NCBI RefSeq assembly: GCF_900220995.1
Contig: NZ_OBQF01000001.1
Location: forward strand, 806,001-870,000
Length of the DNA stretch: 64,000 nt
Direction: 5' to 3'
Origin: Salinicoccus kekensis
GTDB taxonomy: Bacteria > Bacillota > Bacilli > Staphylococcales > Salinicoccaceae
The notes beneath the pieces are model-generated. The model saw only the letters and a list, made by a program, of their open reading frames with translations. It was not told the origin of the DNA and did no database searches. Shown in pieces: positions 9,532 through 17,725 of the stretch. The position numbers and the translations under genes are program-made. Each line of letters starts with the position of its first letter. Position 1 is the first letter of the stretch.

Positions 9532-10386
9532 TTAACTTTGTTTAACTGATTTTAATTGTGTGATTTTTTTATTAAAGAGTGACTGCAGTTTACGCGTCGT
9601 CCCGCCGACCGAGCCGTCCCCGACCTGTCTCCCGTCGATATTGGTGACCGGTGTGATTTCCTGTGTCGTGCTCGTGTAGAACACTTCATCCGCTTCACTC
9701 ATGTCGGGGACCGTGAAGCCTTCTTCACGGAAAGGTATTTCATTTGCTTCAGCCAGTTTAAGCACTTCCTGGCGGGTGATCCCATTCAGGATGAGATTGT
9801 CCGCCGGGTGGGTGAACAGCGTCCCGTTCCTCACCATGAACACATTTGTCGAGGAACCTTCCGTCACCACACCATCACGGTGCATGATCGTCTCCTTGGC
9901 GCCATTTTCCACCGCATATTGCTTCTCCATGACATTCGCCAGCAGGTTCAAGCTTTTAACATGGCACTTCAACCAACGGTAATCTTCCGTCGTCACTGCC
10001 CTGACACCTTCCTCCATCTGACCGTGCGGCCGCTTCGCCTCGCGGATGCTCGCATAGATCACTGGTTTGCTGCCATCCGGAAAACTGTGGTCACGCGGGG
10101 CGATGCCCCTTGAGACCTGAATGTACAGGGCACCGTCTGTGATTGCGTTCCTCTCCCTGACTTCATGAAGTATTTCAACGATTTCATCCCGCTCCAGCCC
10201 TCTGATCATCACTTCTTCTGCACTGGCCATCAGCCGGTCGGTATGTTCATCCAATGTGAAAAACCGGCCGTCGTATATGCGGACCACTTCATAGACGCCG
10301 TCACCAAAGTAGAATGCCCGGTCCCCGCTTTTGATCCTCATCTCGTCATGATTGACGTATTCCCCATTATAATAACTTATCCTCAC
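9532..10386 (-). CDS. dat: D-amino-acid aminotransferase
   Basis: 284 residues, fold-type IV PLP enzyme interconverting D-alanine and D-glutamate for cell-wall synthesis. Motifs: RAFYFGDGVYEV near the N-terminus, the PLP lysine in HVKSLNLLANV, and EGSSTNVFMV and NGITRQEVL for cofactor phosphate binding. The second GTG (10386) has GAGGG 8 bases upstream; the first GTG (10395) is too close. The start lies inside the 3' end of pepV, so translation is probably coupled. The pepV-dat pairing is conserved in staphylococci. Confidence 0.94.
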   Translation of the reverse strand: MRISYYNGEYVNHDEMRIKSGDRAFYFGDGVYEVVRIYDGRFFTLDEHTDRLMASAEEVMIRGLERDEIVEILHEVRERNAITDGALYIQVSRGIAPRDHSFPDGSKPVIYASIREAKRPHGQMEEGVRAVTTEDYRWLKCHVKSLNLLANVMEKQYAVENGAKETIMHRDGVVTEGSSTNVFMVRNGTLFTHPADNLILNGITRQEVLKLAEANEIPFREEGFTVPDMSEADEVFYTSTTQEITPVTNIDGRQVGDGSVGGTTRKLQSLFNKKITQLKSVKQS

Positions 10387-11797
10387 TGATCTCACCCTCT
10401 ACACATATTCTGTAAACCGCTTCTAAATAAATGGCTGTCGCATTCAACAGTTCTTCGATCTTCATCGTTTCATTCTTCTGGTGCATCGTGTCTTTGGTGT
10501 CCTTGAACATCGCCCCGAAAGCCACACCCCGTTCAAGCGTCCTCGCGTAGGTCCCGCCGCCTACCGTGAATGGTTCCGACGGATCATCCACATGGTTGCG
10601 GTAACTGTCGAGCAGCACCCCGACCAGCGGATCCGCGGGATCTACGAAATGCGGCGGCTCATCCGACACGTCTTCGATCATGAATCCTTCATCCGAGATC
10701 TTTTCTTTGAATGCATCGATCTTCCCCTGGAAATCCAGACCTTCCGGATACCGCAGGTTCACACCGAAGCTTGCCCCGTCCACCTCCGTATAGTTGATCA
10801 TGCCCGTGTTGACACTCACTTCACCCATCTCTTCATGCCTATGTGCCATATCGAACCGGCTGCCGTCATAGTGGTCAATAATATATTTTTGGGCAAAATG
10901 CACAAAATTCCGCGCGTTGTCATCGAGTTCCAGGGTGCTCAGGAATTCAATCAGTATGAACCCGGCATTGACACCCGCTTCAGGCGTCGAGCCGTGTGCG
11001 CTCTGCCCTTCGGTGCGGATGATCAGGAAGCCGTTGTCGACTTCATAGTCCCCCTTCACCTTATTGCTCCTCAGGAAATCTTCAAATGACTGGATGACTT
11101 CTGTCATATTCTGTATCACTTTCAGCTTCGCCTCGGCCTCTTCAGGGACCATGTTGTACCTCTCCCCTGAAATCAGCACTTTCAATTCAATGTTCGGCTC
11201 TACTTCATCAAGATGCGTATGTTTCTGGACGATGTTGAAGGAGGTGATGCCCTTCTCCCCGTATATCAGCGGGAATGATGCATCGGGCGCAAAACCCGCA
11301 TCCGGCATCTCCTCACTGTCGAAATAAGCTTTCGTGCATTCCCAGTCGGATTCTTCATCGGTGCCGATGATCAGGCGTGTCTTCACCTTGAAGTCGAGGT
11401 TCTGCTCTTTTAAGATCTTCAATGCATAATAAGCCGCCATCGTCGGCCCCTTGTCGTCCTGCACGCCGCGTGCCGTGATCGTCTCATCTGTAATGAGCGG
11501 ATCGAACGGCGAGTGGTCCCAGCCGCTTCCGGGCGGTACGACGTCCACATGCCCGAGTATGCCGAACAGTTCCTCACCCGAGCCTATTTCAATATGCCCT
11601 GCCAGTCCATCCACTTCCTTCGTCGTGAAACCGTCCCTTTCACCAAGTTCCATCATATAGTCAAGCGCCGCTTTCGGCCCTTCACCGACCGGTGCATTTT
11701 CCGACGGGTCGCCTTTGACGCTTTCCACTTTAAGTAATCCGGCCAAATCTTCAATCAGTGAATCTTTATGCTGCATGACAAGTTCCTGAAAATTCAT
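10367..11797 (-). CDS. pepV: Dipeptidase PepV (M20 metallopeptidase)
   Basis: About 476 residues, normal length for PepV. It hydrolyses dipeptides, including D-amino-acid-containing ones, with two zinc ions. Seen: GHVDVVPPGSGW (His, Asp), QDDKGPTMAA (bridging Asp), IGTDEESDW (catalytic Glu) and GGGTYARTLERGVAFG near the C-terminus. ATG 11797 has AGGG 9 bases before it; the upstream ATG at 11806 lacks spacing. It overlaps dat by 20 bases. Confidence 0.93.
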   Translation of the reverse strand: MNFQELVMQHKDSLIEDLAGLLKVESVKGDPSENAPVGEGPKAALDYMMELGERDGFTTKEVDGLAGHIEIGSGEELFGILGHVDVVPPGSGWDHSPFDPLITDETITARGVQDDKGPTMAAYYALKILKEQNLDFKVKTRLIIGTDEESDWECTKAYFDSEEMPDAGFAPDASFPLIYGEKGITSFNIVQKHTHLDEVEPNIELKVLISGERYNMVPEEAEAKLKVIQNMTEVIQSFEDFLRSNKVKGDYEVDNGFLIIRTEGQSAHGSTPEAGVNAGFILIEFLSTLELDDNARNFVHFAQKYIIDHYDGSRFDMAHRHEEMGEVSVNTGMINYTEVDGASFGVNLRYPEGLDFQGKIDAFKEKISDEGFMIEDVSDEPPHFVDPADPLVGVLLDSYRNHVDDPSEPFTVGGGTYARTLERGVAFGAMFKDTKDTMHQKNETMKIEELLNATAIYLEAVYRICVEGEISEDKLL

Positions 11798-11899
11798 GAC
11801 GTACATCCCTGCCCATTCGTTATTTGTACTTCATGATAAATACATTTGCCTCTGAACACAAGTGTTCATCAGCTGTTTTAAGGGAATTTTTTTGAAAAT

Positions 11900-11925
11900 A
11901 AAAAAACCGGTTCCTAAGAACCGGT
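11900..11925 (-). terminator. Intrinsic terminator after the YtxH-type gene
   Basis: On the minus strand an 8-bp stem (ACCGGTTC/GAACCGGT) is followed by six to seven T. Confidence 0.88.
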
Positions 11926-11943
11926 CGCGTCATTTCAAATGAC

Positions 11944-12594
11944 TTACTTATTGTCTTTATTTTTGTCTGATTTTTCATCGGAATCTTCGTCGTAGACGAC
12001 ATGGATGTTGTGGTTGTCGTTTATATCGCCTTTATCGCTGACCACTTCTGCACCCGGTGTTTCCTCTGGATGGAGTATGCCGCCTTCAGAATCGAAGTTG
12101 CCCTCCTCCTGATCGGTCGTAAGGTGCCCGTCGCCGTCTTCTGCATCCGGCTTCACATCATAATCGGAATCATTATTTTTATCTTCCTCATTATCTGTGT
12201 TCCCACTGGAGCTGTCGGATTCGGATTCCTCTGATTCATCCTTCATCTTTTCAATCTCTTCTTTGGCTTGTTCCTGATACTGCTGAGCCTGCTCGCTCAT
12301 TTTACTCTGATAATCCTTAGCCTGCTCGGTCACTTTGGACTGCACATCCTGTGCGTAACTCTTAGGATCATCCTTGGCTTTGGAATATTCTTCCTTCGCC
12401 ATACCCTGGACTTCCTGAGCCTTTTCAGTCACTTTGCTCTGGACGTTCTGAGCATATTCCTTAGGATTTTCCCTAGCTTTCTGATACTCGTTCATGACGG
12501 CATCCCTGTTCTCCTTTTCGGATAACTTCTTGACTGCCGCTGCGATACCGACTAATGCTGCAATTCTGAGTAAACCACTAATTAATCTTCCCAT
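11944..12594 (-). CDS. YtxH-type general-stress protein with apolipoprotein-like coiled coil
   Basis: 216 residues. A short N-terminal hydrophobic segment (about 3-20) is followed by two repeats of about 33 residues (YAQxVQSKVTE, residues 45-110) that should form amphipathic helices. The tail is long and very acidic (about 120-216). YtxH-domain proteins are general-stress proteins of unknown mechanism. A close match to a SigB promoter precedes it, starting in the stop codon of rsuA, so stress induction is likely. It lies between pepV and rsuA, as in staphylococci. Confidence 0.7.
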   Translation of the reverse strand: MGRLISGLLRIAALVGIAAAVKKLSEKENRDAVMNEYQKARENPKEYAQNVQSKVTEKAQEVQGMAKEEYSKAKDDPKSYAQDVQSKVTEQAKDYQSKMSEQAQQYQEQAKEEIEKMKDESEESESDSSSGNTDNEEDKNNDSDYDVKPDAEDGDGHLTTDQEEGNFDSEGGILHPEETPGAEVVSDKGDINDNHNIHVVYDEDSDEKSDKNKDNK

Positions 12595-12644
12595 TTGTTA
12601 TACACCTCTATTGAATTTAGTTTCATTTGAATACTAATCAATAT

Positions 12645-12669
12645 TTACCCACTCTAAAATGATTTAAAC
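12645..12669 (-). promoter_or_regulatory. SigB-type promoter of the YtxH-type gene
   Basis: Minus strand: GTTTAA (12669-12664), 13-bp spacer, GGGTAA (12650-12645). This matches the SigB consensus GTTTAA-N12-15-GGGTAT except the last base. The -35 overlaps the stop codon of rsuA. Confidence 0.72.
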
Positions 12670-13359
12670 AAGTTGCATTAATTTTTTCACTTCAGCAGTG
12701 GTGAGGTATCTGCTTTCACCGGGTTCCAGGGACTCATCGAGCGGGAGGTTCCCAAACCTGGTCCGCTTCAGGGCCGTCACTTCATTGCCGAGATACAGGA
12801 ACATCCTTTTGACCTGATGGAACTTCCCTTCATATATGGTGAGGCTGACTATCCCGCTTCCGGTGCGTTTTGCGATCGCCGGGGAGCTGGTGAAATCCTT
12901 AAGCGGGATGCCTGCCTCGAGTGCCGCAAGATCTGCGTCGGTGACCTCATCCCTGAGCGCCACTTCGTAAGTCTTGCCGACCCTGCTCCTCGGGCTGAGG
13001 AGCGCATGGGAGAACTTGCCGTCATTGGTGATGAGCAGCAGGCCCGTCGTATCTTTATCCAGCCTGCCGACCGGGAACAGCTCATCGATCTGCGGGTGGT
13101 CGATCAGTTCCATCACCGTCTGGGTAGGGCCTTCCTCGGTTGAGGAGATGACGCCTTCAGGTTTGTTGAGCATGAGGTAGATGTATTCTTCAAGGATCAC
13201 CCGCTCGTCATCCAATGCAACATGGGAGTCGTATGAAACATGGTGGTTGGGTTTACTGACGACTTCCCCTTCCACTTTGATGCGTTTATTCCTGATCATT
13301 TTGGAAACTTCTTTGCGGCTGCCGATGCCGGCATTGGCCAGAAACTTATCCAAACGCAT
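12664..13359 (-). CDS. rsuA: 16S rRNA pseudouridine(516) synthase
   Basis: 231 residues. An N-terminal S4 RNA-binding domain (MRLDKFLANAGIGSRKE) is followed by the RsuA/RluB catalytic domain, with the catalytic aspartate in GRLDKDTTGLLL and KFHQVKRMF in the C-terminal part. It converts U516 of 16S rRNA to pseudouridine. The ATG is adjacent to the stop of ytgP, indicating coupling. Confidence 0.93.
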   Translation of the reverse strand: MRLDKFLANAGIGSRKEVSKMIRNKRIKVEGEVVSKPNHHVSYDSHVALDDERVILEEYIYLMLNKPEGVISSTEEGPTQTVMELIDHPQIDELFPVGRLDKDTTGLLLITNDGKFSHALLSPRSRVGKTYEVALRDEVTDADLAALEAGIPLKDFTSSPAIAKRTGSGIVSLTIYEGKFHQVKRMFLYLGNEVTALKRTRFGNLPLDESLEPGESRYLTTAEVKKLMQLV

Positions 13360-14993
13360 TATAAAAACCTCAATTTCCGTCTGATTTTATCCGCCCTTGC
13401 ACCGAGGATCTCATCTGCCAGTCCGCTTCTGAATGACAGCAGTATATAGACCACCGCACCGATCGGTACGGTGATGGCCAGGATGATCACGGAATCAAGC
13501 TTCTGCTCGACATCAAAGTAGAACATGAGAAGCAGATAGACGACTTCCACTGCAAGCAGCATGACGATCGTATAGAACCCGATCTGTAAGAGCGGCTTCA
13601 TCAATGGACGGATATGGAATTTCCCGTATTTCTTGATGATCCACAAGTTGAGCACGACGCCGAGGCCGAGCGCAAGTGCCGTCCCTATGACGGCGCCGAC
13701 CGTATGGAACTGCATGATCAGCGGGATGTTGACCGCGAGTTTCACGACAAGCACCGCGAGTACGACGTAAAGCGTCAGGTTCTGTTTATCGATGCCCTGC
13801 ACGATTGAGCAGGTGATCGAGAACAATGAGATGATGATGCTCACCGGTGCATAGAACAGGAGGATCTGTATGGCCACTTCATTATATTCGAAAAATGATG
13901 TGTAAAGCGGCGCGGACAGTATCATCATGCCTGCAGCGGCCGGAACCGCGAAGAACAGGAGCATCATGATCATCAGTTTGATCTGATGATGCACATCATC
14001 CATCTGTTTGCGCTGGAAGTTCTTTGTGATGAAGGGCAGGATCGTTATTGCGAACGCCGCTGCCAGGGATGTCGGTATCATGACGAGCTTATGCGTCGTC
14101 AGATTCAGCATGCCGAACCATGTATCATGGTACCTCGACGGCACACCCGCCAATGCAAGGCCGTTGTTGTGGGTCAGCTGGTCGATGAATATGATGACCG
14201 GGATGCTGATGCCGACGATGATGAATGGTATGCCGTAGCGGATGATCTCACCGTACATCTCTTTGTAGCTGAAATCATATCCGGTGTCATCCGAATCCAC
14301 CAACTTTTGAATGTGCGGGCGCCTCTTCCTCCAGAAATACAGCAGTGTCGCGATTGCGCCGAGACCGCCGATGAATGCGGCGAACACCGCCACTTCATTG
14401 GCCGTCTGAACCGTGCCGCCGAGTACATAAATGACGATATACGCACCGCCGAGCAGCACTGCGATCCTCACGATCTGTTCAATGACGGATGAGGCACTCG
14501 TCGGACCGAATGATTCGAAGCCCTGGAAGATGCCCCGGAAAGTCGCCATGAACGGGATGATGATCACGGCAATCCCAATGATGCGGATGATGCGTGTGAT
14601 ATCTTCCGCCGACCAGCTGCCTTCCCCGCTCCCTGCCGCCAGCGTCTGGAGATTGGCTATGTAAGGAGCTGCGATATATAATGCGATGAATGCAAGCAAT
14701 CCCGAACCGACCATGACCCATAAACTCGACCGGTACAATTTCTGGCTGGTCTGGTAGGCGCCGAGTGCGTTATACTTGGCCACATATTTCGATACGGCAC
14801 CGGGCACTCCTGCAGCAGCAATGGACAGCATGATCGTATACGGCGTATAGGCGTACCCGTAGAGGGCAAGGTTTTCCTCCCCATCCATTATTGCGTAGAA
14901 TGGGATCAGGTAAAGCATTCCCAAAATCTTGGTGATCAGTGTCGCCAAAGTTAAAAAGAATGTCCCTCTGACTAATTTATTGGAATCTGACAT
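13359..14993 (-). CDS. ytgP: YtgP-type MOP-superfamily flippase
   Basis: 544 residues, 14 predicted membrane segments, polysaccharide-biosynthesis/MurJ-like (MOP superfamily). It opens LVRGTFFLTLATLITKILG, as in YtgP, and has an extra cytoplasmic loop around residues 240-265. YtgP homologues are lipid II flippase candidates (MurJ type) in Gram-positives; that role is from family knowledge. The stop overlaps the rsuA start by one base. Confidence 0.87.
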   Translation of the reverse strand: MSDSNKLVRGTFFLTLATLITKILGMLYLIPFYAIMDGEENLALYGYAYTPYTIMLSIAAAGVPGAVSKYVAKYNALGAYQTSQKLYRSSLWVMVGSGLLAFIALYIAAPYIANLQTLAAGSGEGSWSAEDITRIIRIIGIAVIIIPFMATFRGIFQGFESFGPTSASSVIEQIVRIAVLLGGAYIVIYVLGGTVQTANEVAVFAAFIGGLGAIATLLYFWRKRRPHIQKLVDSDDTGYDFSYKEMYGEIIRYGIPFIIVGISIPVIIFIDQLTHNNGLALAGVPSRYHDTWFGMLNLTTHKLVMIPTSLAAAFAITILPFITKNFQRKQMDDVHHQIKLMIMMLLFFAVPAAAGMMILSAPLYTSFFEYNEVAIQILLFYAPVSIIISLFSITCSIVQGIDKQNLTLYVVLAVLVVKLAVNIPLIMQFHTVGAVIGTALALGLGVVLNLWIIKKYGKFHIRPLMKPLLQIGFYTIVMLLAVEVVYLLLMFYFDVEQKLDSVIILAITVPIGAVVYILLSFRSGLADEILGARADKIRRKLRFL

Positions 14994-15071
14994 GTTTTAA
15001 AACCTTCTTATTTTATACTAAACTACATTATAATCAATATAATATCACTTTCAAACCAAAAGGAGAAAATC

Positions 15072-16325
15072 ATGTATGACGTAATTGTGATTGGCGGCGG
15101 TGTGAGCGGCCTGATGGCAGCCTACTCCGCCTCCAAAAATGGCAAAAAAGTAATCCTCATCGAAAAAAATAAAAAACTCGGGCAGAAACTGCTCATCTCG
15201 GGCGGCGGCCGCTGCAACGTCACGAACCGCCTGCCCTACGCGGAAATCATCAGCCATATCCCCGGCAACGGAAAATTCCTGTACGGCCCGTTCAGCATCT
15301 TCGATAATGAAAACATCATCGACTTCGTCGAGTCCCGTGGTGTGGCACTGAAGGAGGAAGACCACGGCCGCATGTTCCCCGTCAGCAACAAGGCCGTCGA
15401 TGTACTGAACGTCTTCCTCCGGGAACTGGAGGAGAATAAAGTGACCATCCGCTACAATACAATTGTTGAGGAAGTATCTTCCGAGGACGACAGGATCACC
15501 GGCGTCACCTTGACCGACGGCGAAGTCATCAAAGCCGGGAACGTCGTCATCACCACCGGCGGCCGGAGTGTGCCGAACACCGGGTCAACCGGCGACGGCC
15601 ATAAATTCGCACGAACGGCCGGGCACACCATCACTGAACTGTTCCCGACGGAAGTGCCCATCACCTCCTCCGAGGACTTCATCAAGGCGGGCACCTTAAA
15701 AGGGTTGAGCTTTTCCAACGTCGCTTTATCGGTGCTCCGTAAGAACGGCAAACCGCGCATCACCCATCAGATGGATATGATATTCACGCACTTCGGCATC
15801 TCCGGCCCCGCCGCCCTCAGATGCAGCCAGTTCGTGTATAAGGAGCAGAAGAGTCAGAAACGAAACGACATCAGCATGATGATCGACTTTTACCCCGATA
15901 CGGGAAAAGGCGCACTTCAGGAGGAACTCGATGCACTGATTAAAGAAAGCCCCAATAAATCCATCAGGAATATACTGAAGACCATGATGCAGGACCGGCT
16001 CGCCGAATTCCTGATCGACTACAACGGCATCGACCGGGAAGCGAACAGCCACCATCTGAAAAATGAAGATAAGCAGAAAATCGTGGAATTCCTGAAAGGC
16101 TTCACTTTCAAAGTCGACGGCACCCAGTCCATAGAGAAGGCATTCGTCACCGGAGGCGGCGTCAACTTAAAAGAGATCACGCCCCAGACGATGGAAAGCC
16201 GCCTCGTCGAAGGACTTTATTTTGCCGGCGAAGTCCTGGACATCCACGGCTACACCGGCGGCTACAATATAACGAGCGCACTCGTCACGGGCTATGTCGC
16301 AGGCCACAGCGCCGGGATGAAGTGA
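15072..16325 (+). CDS. ytfP: HI0933-like flavoprotein YtfP
   Basis: 417 residues. The FAD-binding dinucleotide fold starts at residue 5 (VIGGGVSGLMAAYSA). The family signature GGGRCNVTN follows at about 45, and the C-terminal FAD-contacting block GEVLDIHGYTGGYNI at about 388. The family is annotated as an NAD(P)/FAD-dependent oxidoreductase or tricarballylate-dehydrogenase-like protein, with no settled substrate. The AAGGAG ribosome site is well placed. A repeat array begins three bases after its stop codon. Confidence 0.88.
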   Translation: MYDVIVIGGGVSGLMAAYSASKNGKKVILIEKNKKLGQKLLISGGGRCNVTNRLPYAEIISHIPGNGKFLYGPFSIFDNENIIDFVESRGVALKEEDHGRMFPVSNKAVDVLNVFLRELEENKVTIRYNTIVEEVSSEDDRITGVTLTDGEVIKAGNVVITTGGRSVPNTGSTGDGHKFARTAGHTITELFPTEVPITSSEDFIKAGTLKGLSFSNVALSVLRKNGKPRITHQMDMIFTHFGISGPAALRCSQFVYKEQKSQKRNDISMMIDFYPDTGKGALQEELDALIKESPNKSIRNILKTMMQDRLAEFLIDYNGIDREANSHHLKNEDKQKIVEFLKGFTFKVDGTQSIEKAFVTGGGVNLKEITPQTMESRLVEGLYFAGEVLDIHGYTGGYNITSALVTGYVAGHSAGMK

Positions 16326-16328
16326 AGA

Positions 16329-16609
16329 GGCGGCTGATTGGCGATCGCGTCCGCAACTTCCAGGTGAAAGTCGCGTCACCGTTGCGAAATCAGAGGCTGA
16401 ATCCGCAACCTTCGGATGGAAACCCGGGCAACGTTGCGAAACCGGAGCCAAAATCCGCAAACTTTGAGTGAAAACCTCGCCAACGTTGCGAAACCGGACT
16501 CTGAATCCGCAATCTTCGGATGGTAACCCGGGCAACGTTGCGAAATCAGAGCCAAAATCCGCAACCTTCGGATAAAAACCTCGCCAATGTTGCGAAATCA
16601 GACCCGCCC
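16329..16609. repeat. 52-bp tandem array with complementary internal blocks (array A)
   Basis: Block GTTGCGAAA recurs at 16381, 16433, 16485, 16537 and 16589, an exact 52-bp period. A degenerate unit starts at 16329. Each unit also has TCCGCAA at offset 21, so GTTGCG and CGCAAC can pair across 17 bases. Units alternate: 1 and 3 end CCCGGGCAAC; 2 and 4 end CTCGCCAAC/T. A period of 52 excludes an in-frame peptide repeat. Spacer lengths and direct contiguity do not fit CRISPR. It fills the gap between the convergent ytfP and isdG-like genes. Confidence 0.9.
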
Positions 16610-16632
16610 CATCTGCGCTCCCCTGCAAATAA

Positions 16633-16668
16633 ACCCCGCAGCTCACTTGAACTGCGGGGTCTGTTCTT
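16633..16668 (-). terminator. Terminator-type hairpin between array A and the isdG-like gene
   Basis: Stem ACCCCGCAG/CTGCGGGGT with a 10-base loop. The T-rich side on the minus strand serves the IsdG-like gene; the plus strand continues CTGTTCTT, so it may act in both directions. Confidence 0.75.
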
Positions 16669-16990
16669 ATTCCGGCAGGTGCCGGTAGGCGATGTCATAA
16701 ATGCGTATTTCATTATCTATGATCGGATTGTCCGCAAGTTTCTCCCCGGACGGTTTTGAACCGTGGGCTTTCTGGTTCTTCCTGCTGTCCCTCCATGCCT
16801 CAAAGGATGCATGGTCTTTCCACGTCGTCGCGACCAGCAGTTCATCGTGATCTTCAAGCTTTTCGTTCTTCAGCACTTCCATCAGTTCAAAGCCTTCAAA
16901 AGTATGGACGGCCTTCGGTTCCTGGAACCTCACCGCAACCTCATCGATCCGGCCCTTCTTGATGCTCAATGCGTTCACCACTTTGATCAT
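16667..16990 (-). CDS. IsdG/HmoB-type heme-degrading monooxygenase
   Basis: 107 residues, the usual length of IsdG/IsdI monomers (ferredoxin-like ABM fold). Conserved features are the N-terminal Asn in VVNALSI, the Trp in TTWKDHASFEAW, His in KAHGSK, and the C-terminal block NPIIDNEIRIYDIAY, close to the IsdG ending. It would cleave heme in the cytoplasm to release iron. A TTGATA/TATATG-like promoter precedes it. I see no clear Fur box. No Isd surface genes are nearby. Confidence 0.8.
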   Translation of the reverse strand: MIKVVNALSIKKGRIDEVAVRFQEPKAVHTFEGFELMEVLKNEKLEDHDELLVATTWKDHASFEAWRDSRKNQKAHGSKPSGEKLADNPIIDNEIRIYDIAYRHLPE

Positions 16991-17159
16991 TCATACTCAT
17001 CCTTTCATGATATATCTACATAAACAATATCATATATTCACCGGCACGCCTTATATCAAAGGTTACGAAAAAGCGACGGTGAAAAGTTTGAACATGATGT
17101 TATAAAGGAATTGGCTTTAAAGTGCAATTTCCAGAATAAAACCCCAAAGGAGCGTACAT

Positions 17160-17693
17160 ATGTCATTTGAAGATATGTTTTTAGGTGATTATGAAACCAT
17201 ACTGCGCACGCTGGTCGTCGGCCTGCTCGCCTATATCGCCCTGGTCGTCATCGTAAGAGTCAGCGGCAAGCGTACATTATCCCAGCTGAATGCCTTCGAC
17301 TTCATCGTGACGGTGGCCCTCGGCTCGATACTTGCAACAATCATCCTCGACAGCAGCGTGTCGCTGCTTCAGGGCGTCACCGCCTATCTGGTGCTCGTCC
17401 TTATGCAGTATTTGATCACGAGGTTCACACTGGCGAGCGACAGGTTCGATGATGTGGTCAAATCCGACCCCAGGCTGCTCTTTTACAAGGATCAGTACCT
17501 TGAGGAAAATCTGAAGAAAGAACGGCTGAACAAATCTGAAGTCCATCAGGCGGTGCGGGCAAGCGGAACCGCCAACCTTGAAAAAGTCCAGGCGGTCATC
17601 CTGGAGAGTGACGGGAGCATCTCCGTGATCCCAAAAAGTGACGGCCCTTCGGAAAATGATGAAAATGACATCATGAAACATGTAAAAAAGTGA
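17160..17693 (+). CDS. DUF421 (YetF/YcaP family) membrane protein
   Basis: 177 residues. Three N-terminal membrane segments (about 18-38, 45-65, 70-88) are followed by a cytoplasmic domain. Family motifs VRVSGKRTLSQLNAFDFIV and VALGSILAT are present. DUF421 proteins such as YetF are linked to spore or stress functions in Bacillus, but no activity is established. A single-gene unit with an AAAGGAG ribosome site. Confidence 0.85.
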   Translation: MSFEDMFLGDYETILRTLVVGLLAYIALVVIVRVSGKRTLSQLNAFDFIVTVALGSILATIILDSSVSLLQGVTAYLVLVLMQYLITRFTLASDRFDDVVKSDPRLLFYKDQYLEENLKKERLNKSEVHQAVRASGTANLEKVQAVILESDGSISVIPKSDGPSENDENDIMKHVKK

Positions 17694-17725
17694 AGCGGGA
17701 TCCAAAGATCCCGCTTCACTTTTTT
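17684..17725. terminator. Bidirectional terminator between DUF421 gene and leuS
   Basis: Long perfect stem (AAGTGAAGCGGGATC with its complement, CAAA loop) flanked by A and T runs on both sides. It serves the convergent DUF421 and leuS genes. Confidence 0.92.

Noticed and set aside
16329-16609. CRISPR array
   Set aside because: Repeats are short and degenerate, units are contiguous with partly conserved 'spacers', and no cas genes are present. Array B was rejected for the same reasons.
16167-16646. Long minus-strand open frame across ytfP's end and array A
   Set aside because: It overlaps the real ytfP gene and the 52-bp units are out of frame with codons; no ribosome site.
16991-17060. Fur box upstream of the IsdG-like gene
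   Set aside because: Only an imperfect TGATAT...ATATCA symmetry is visible, far from the Fur consensus.
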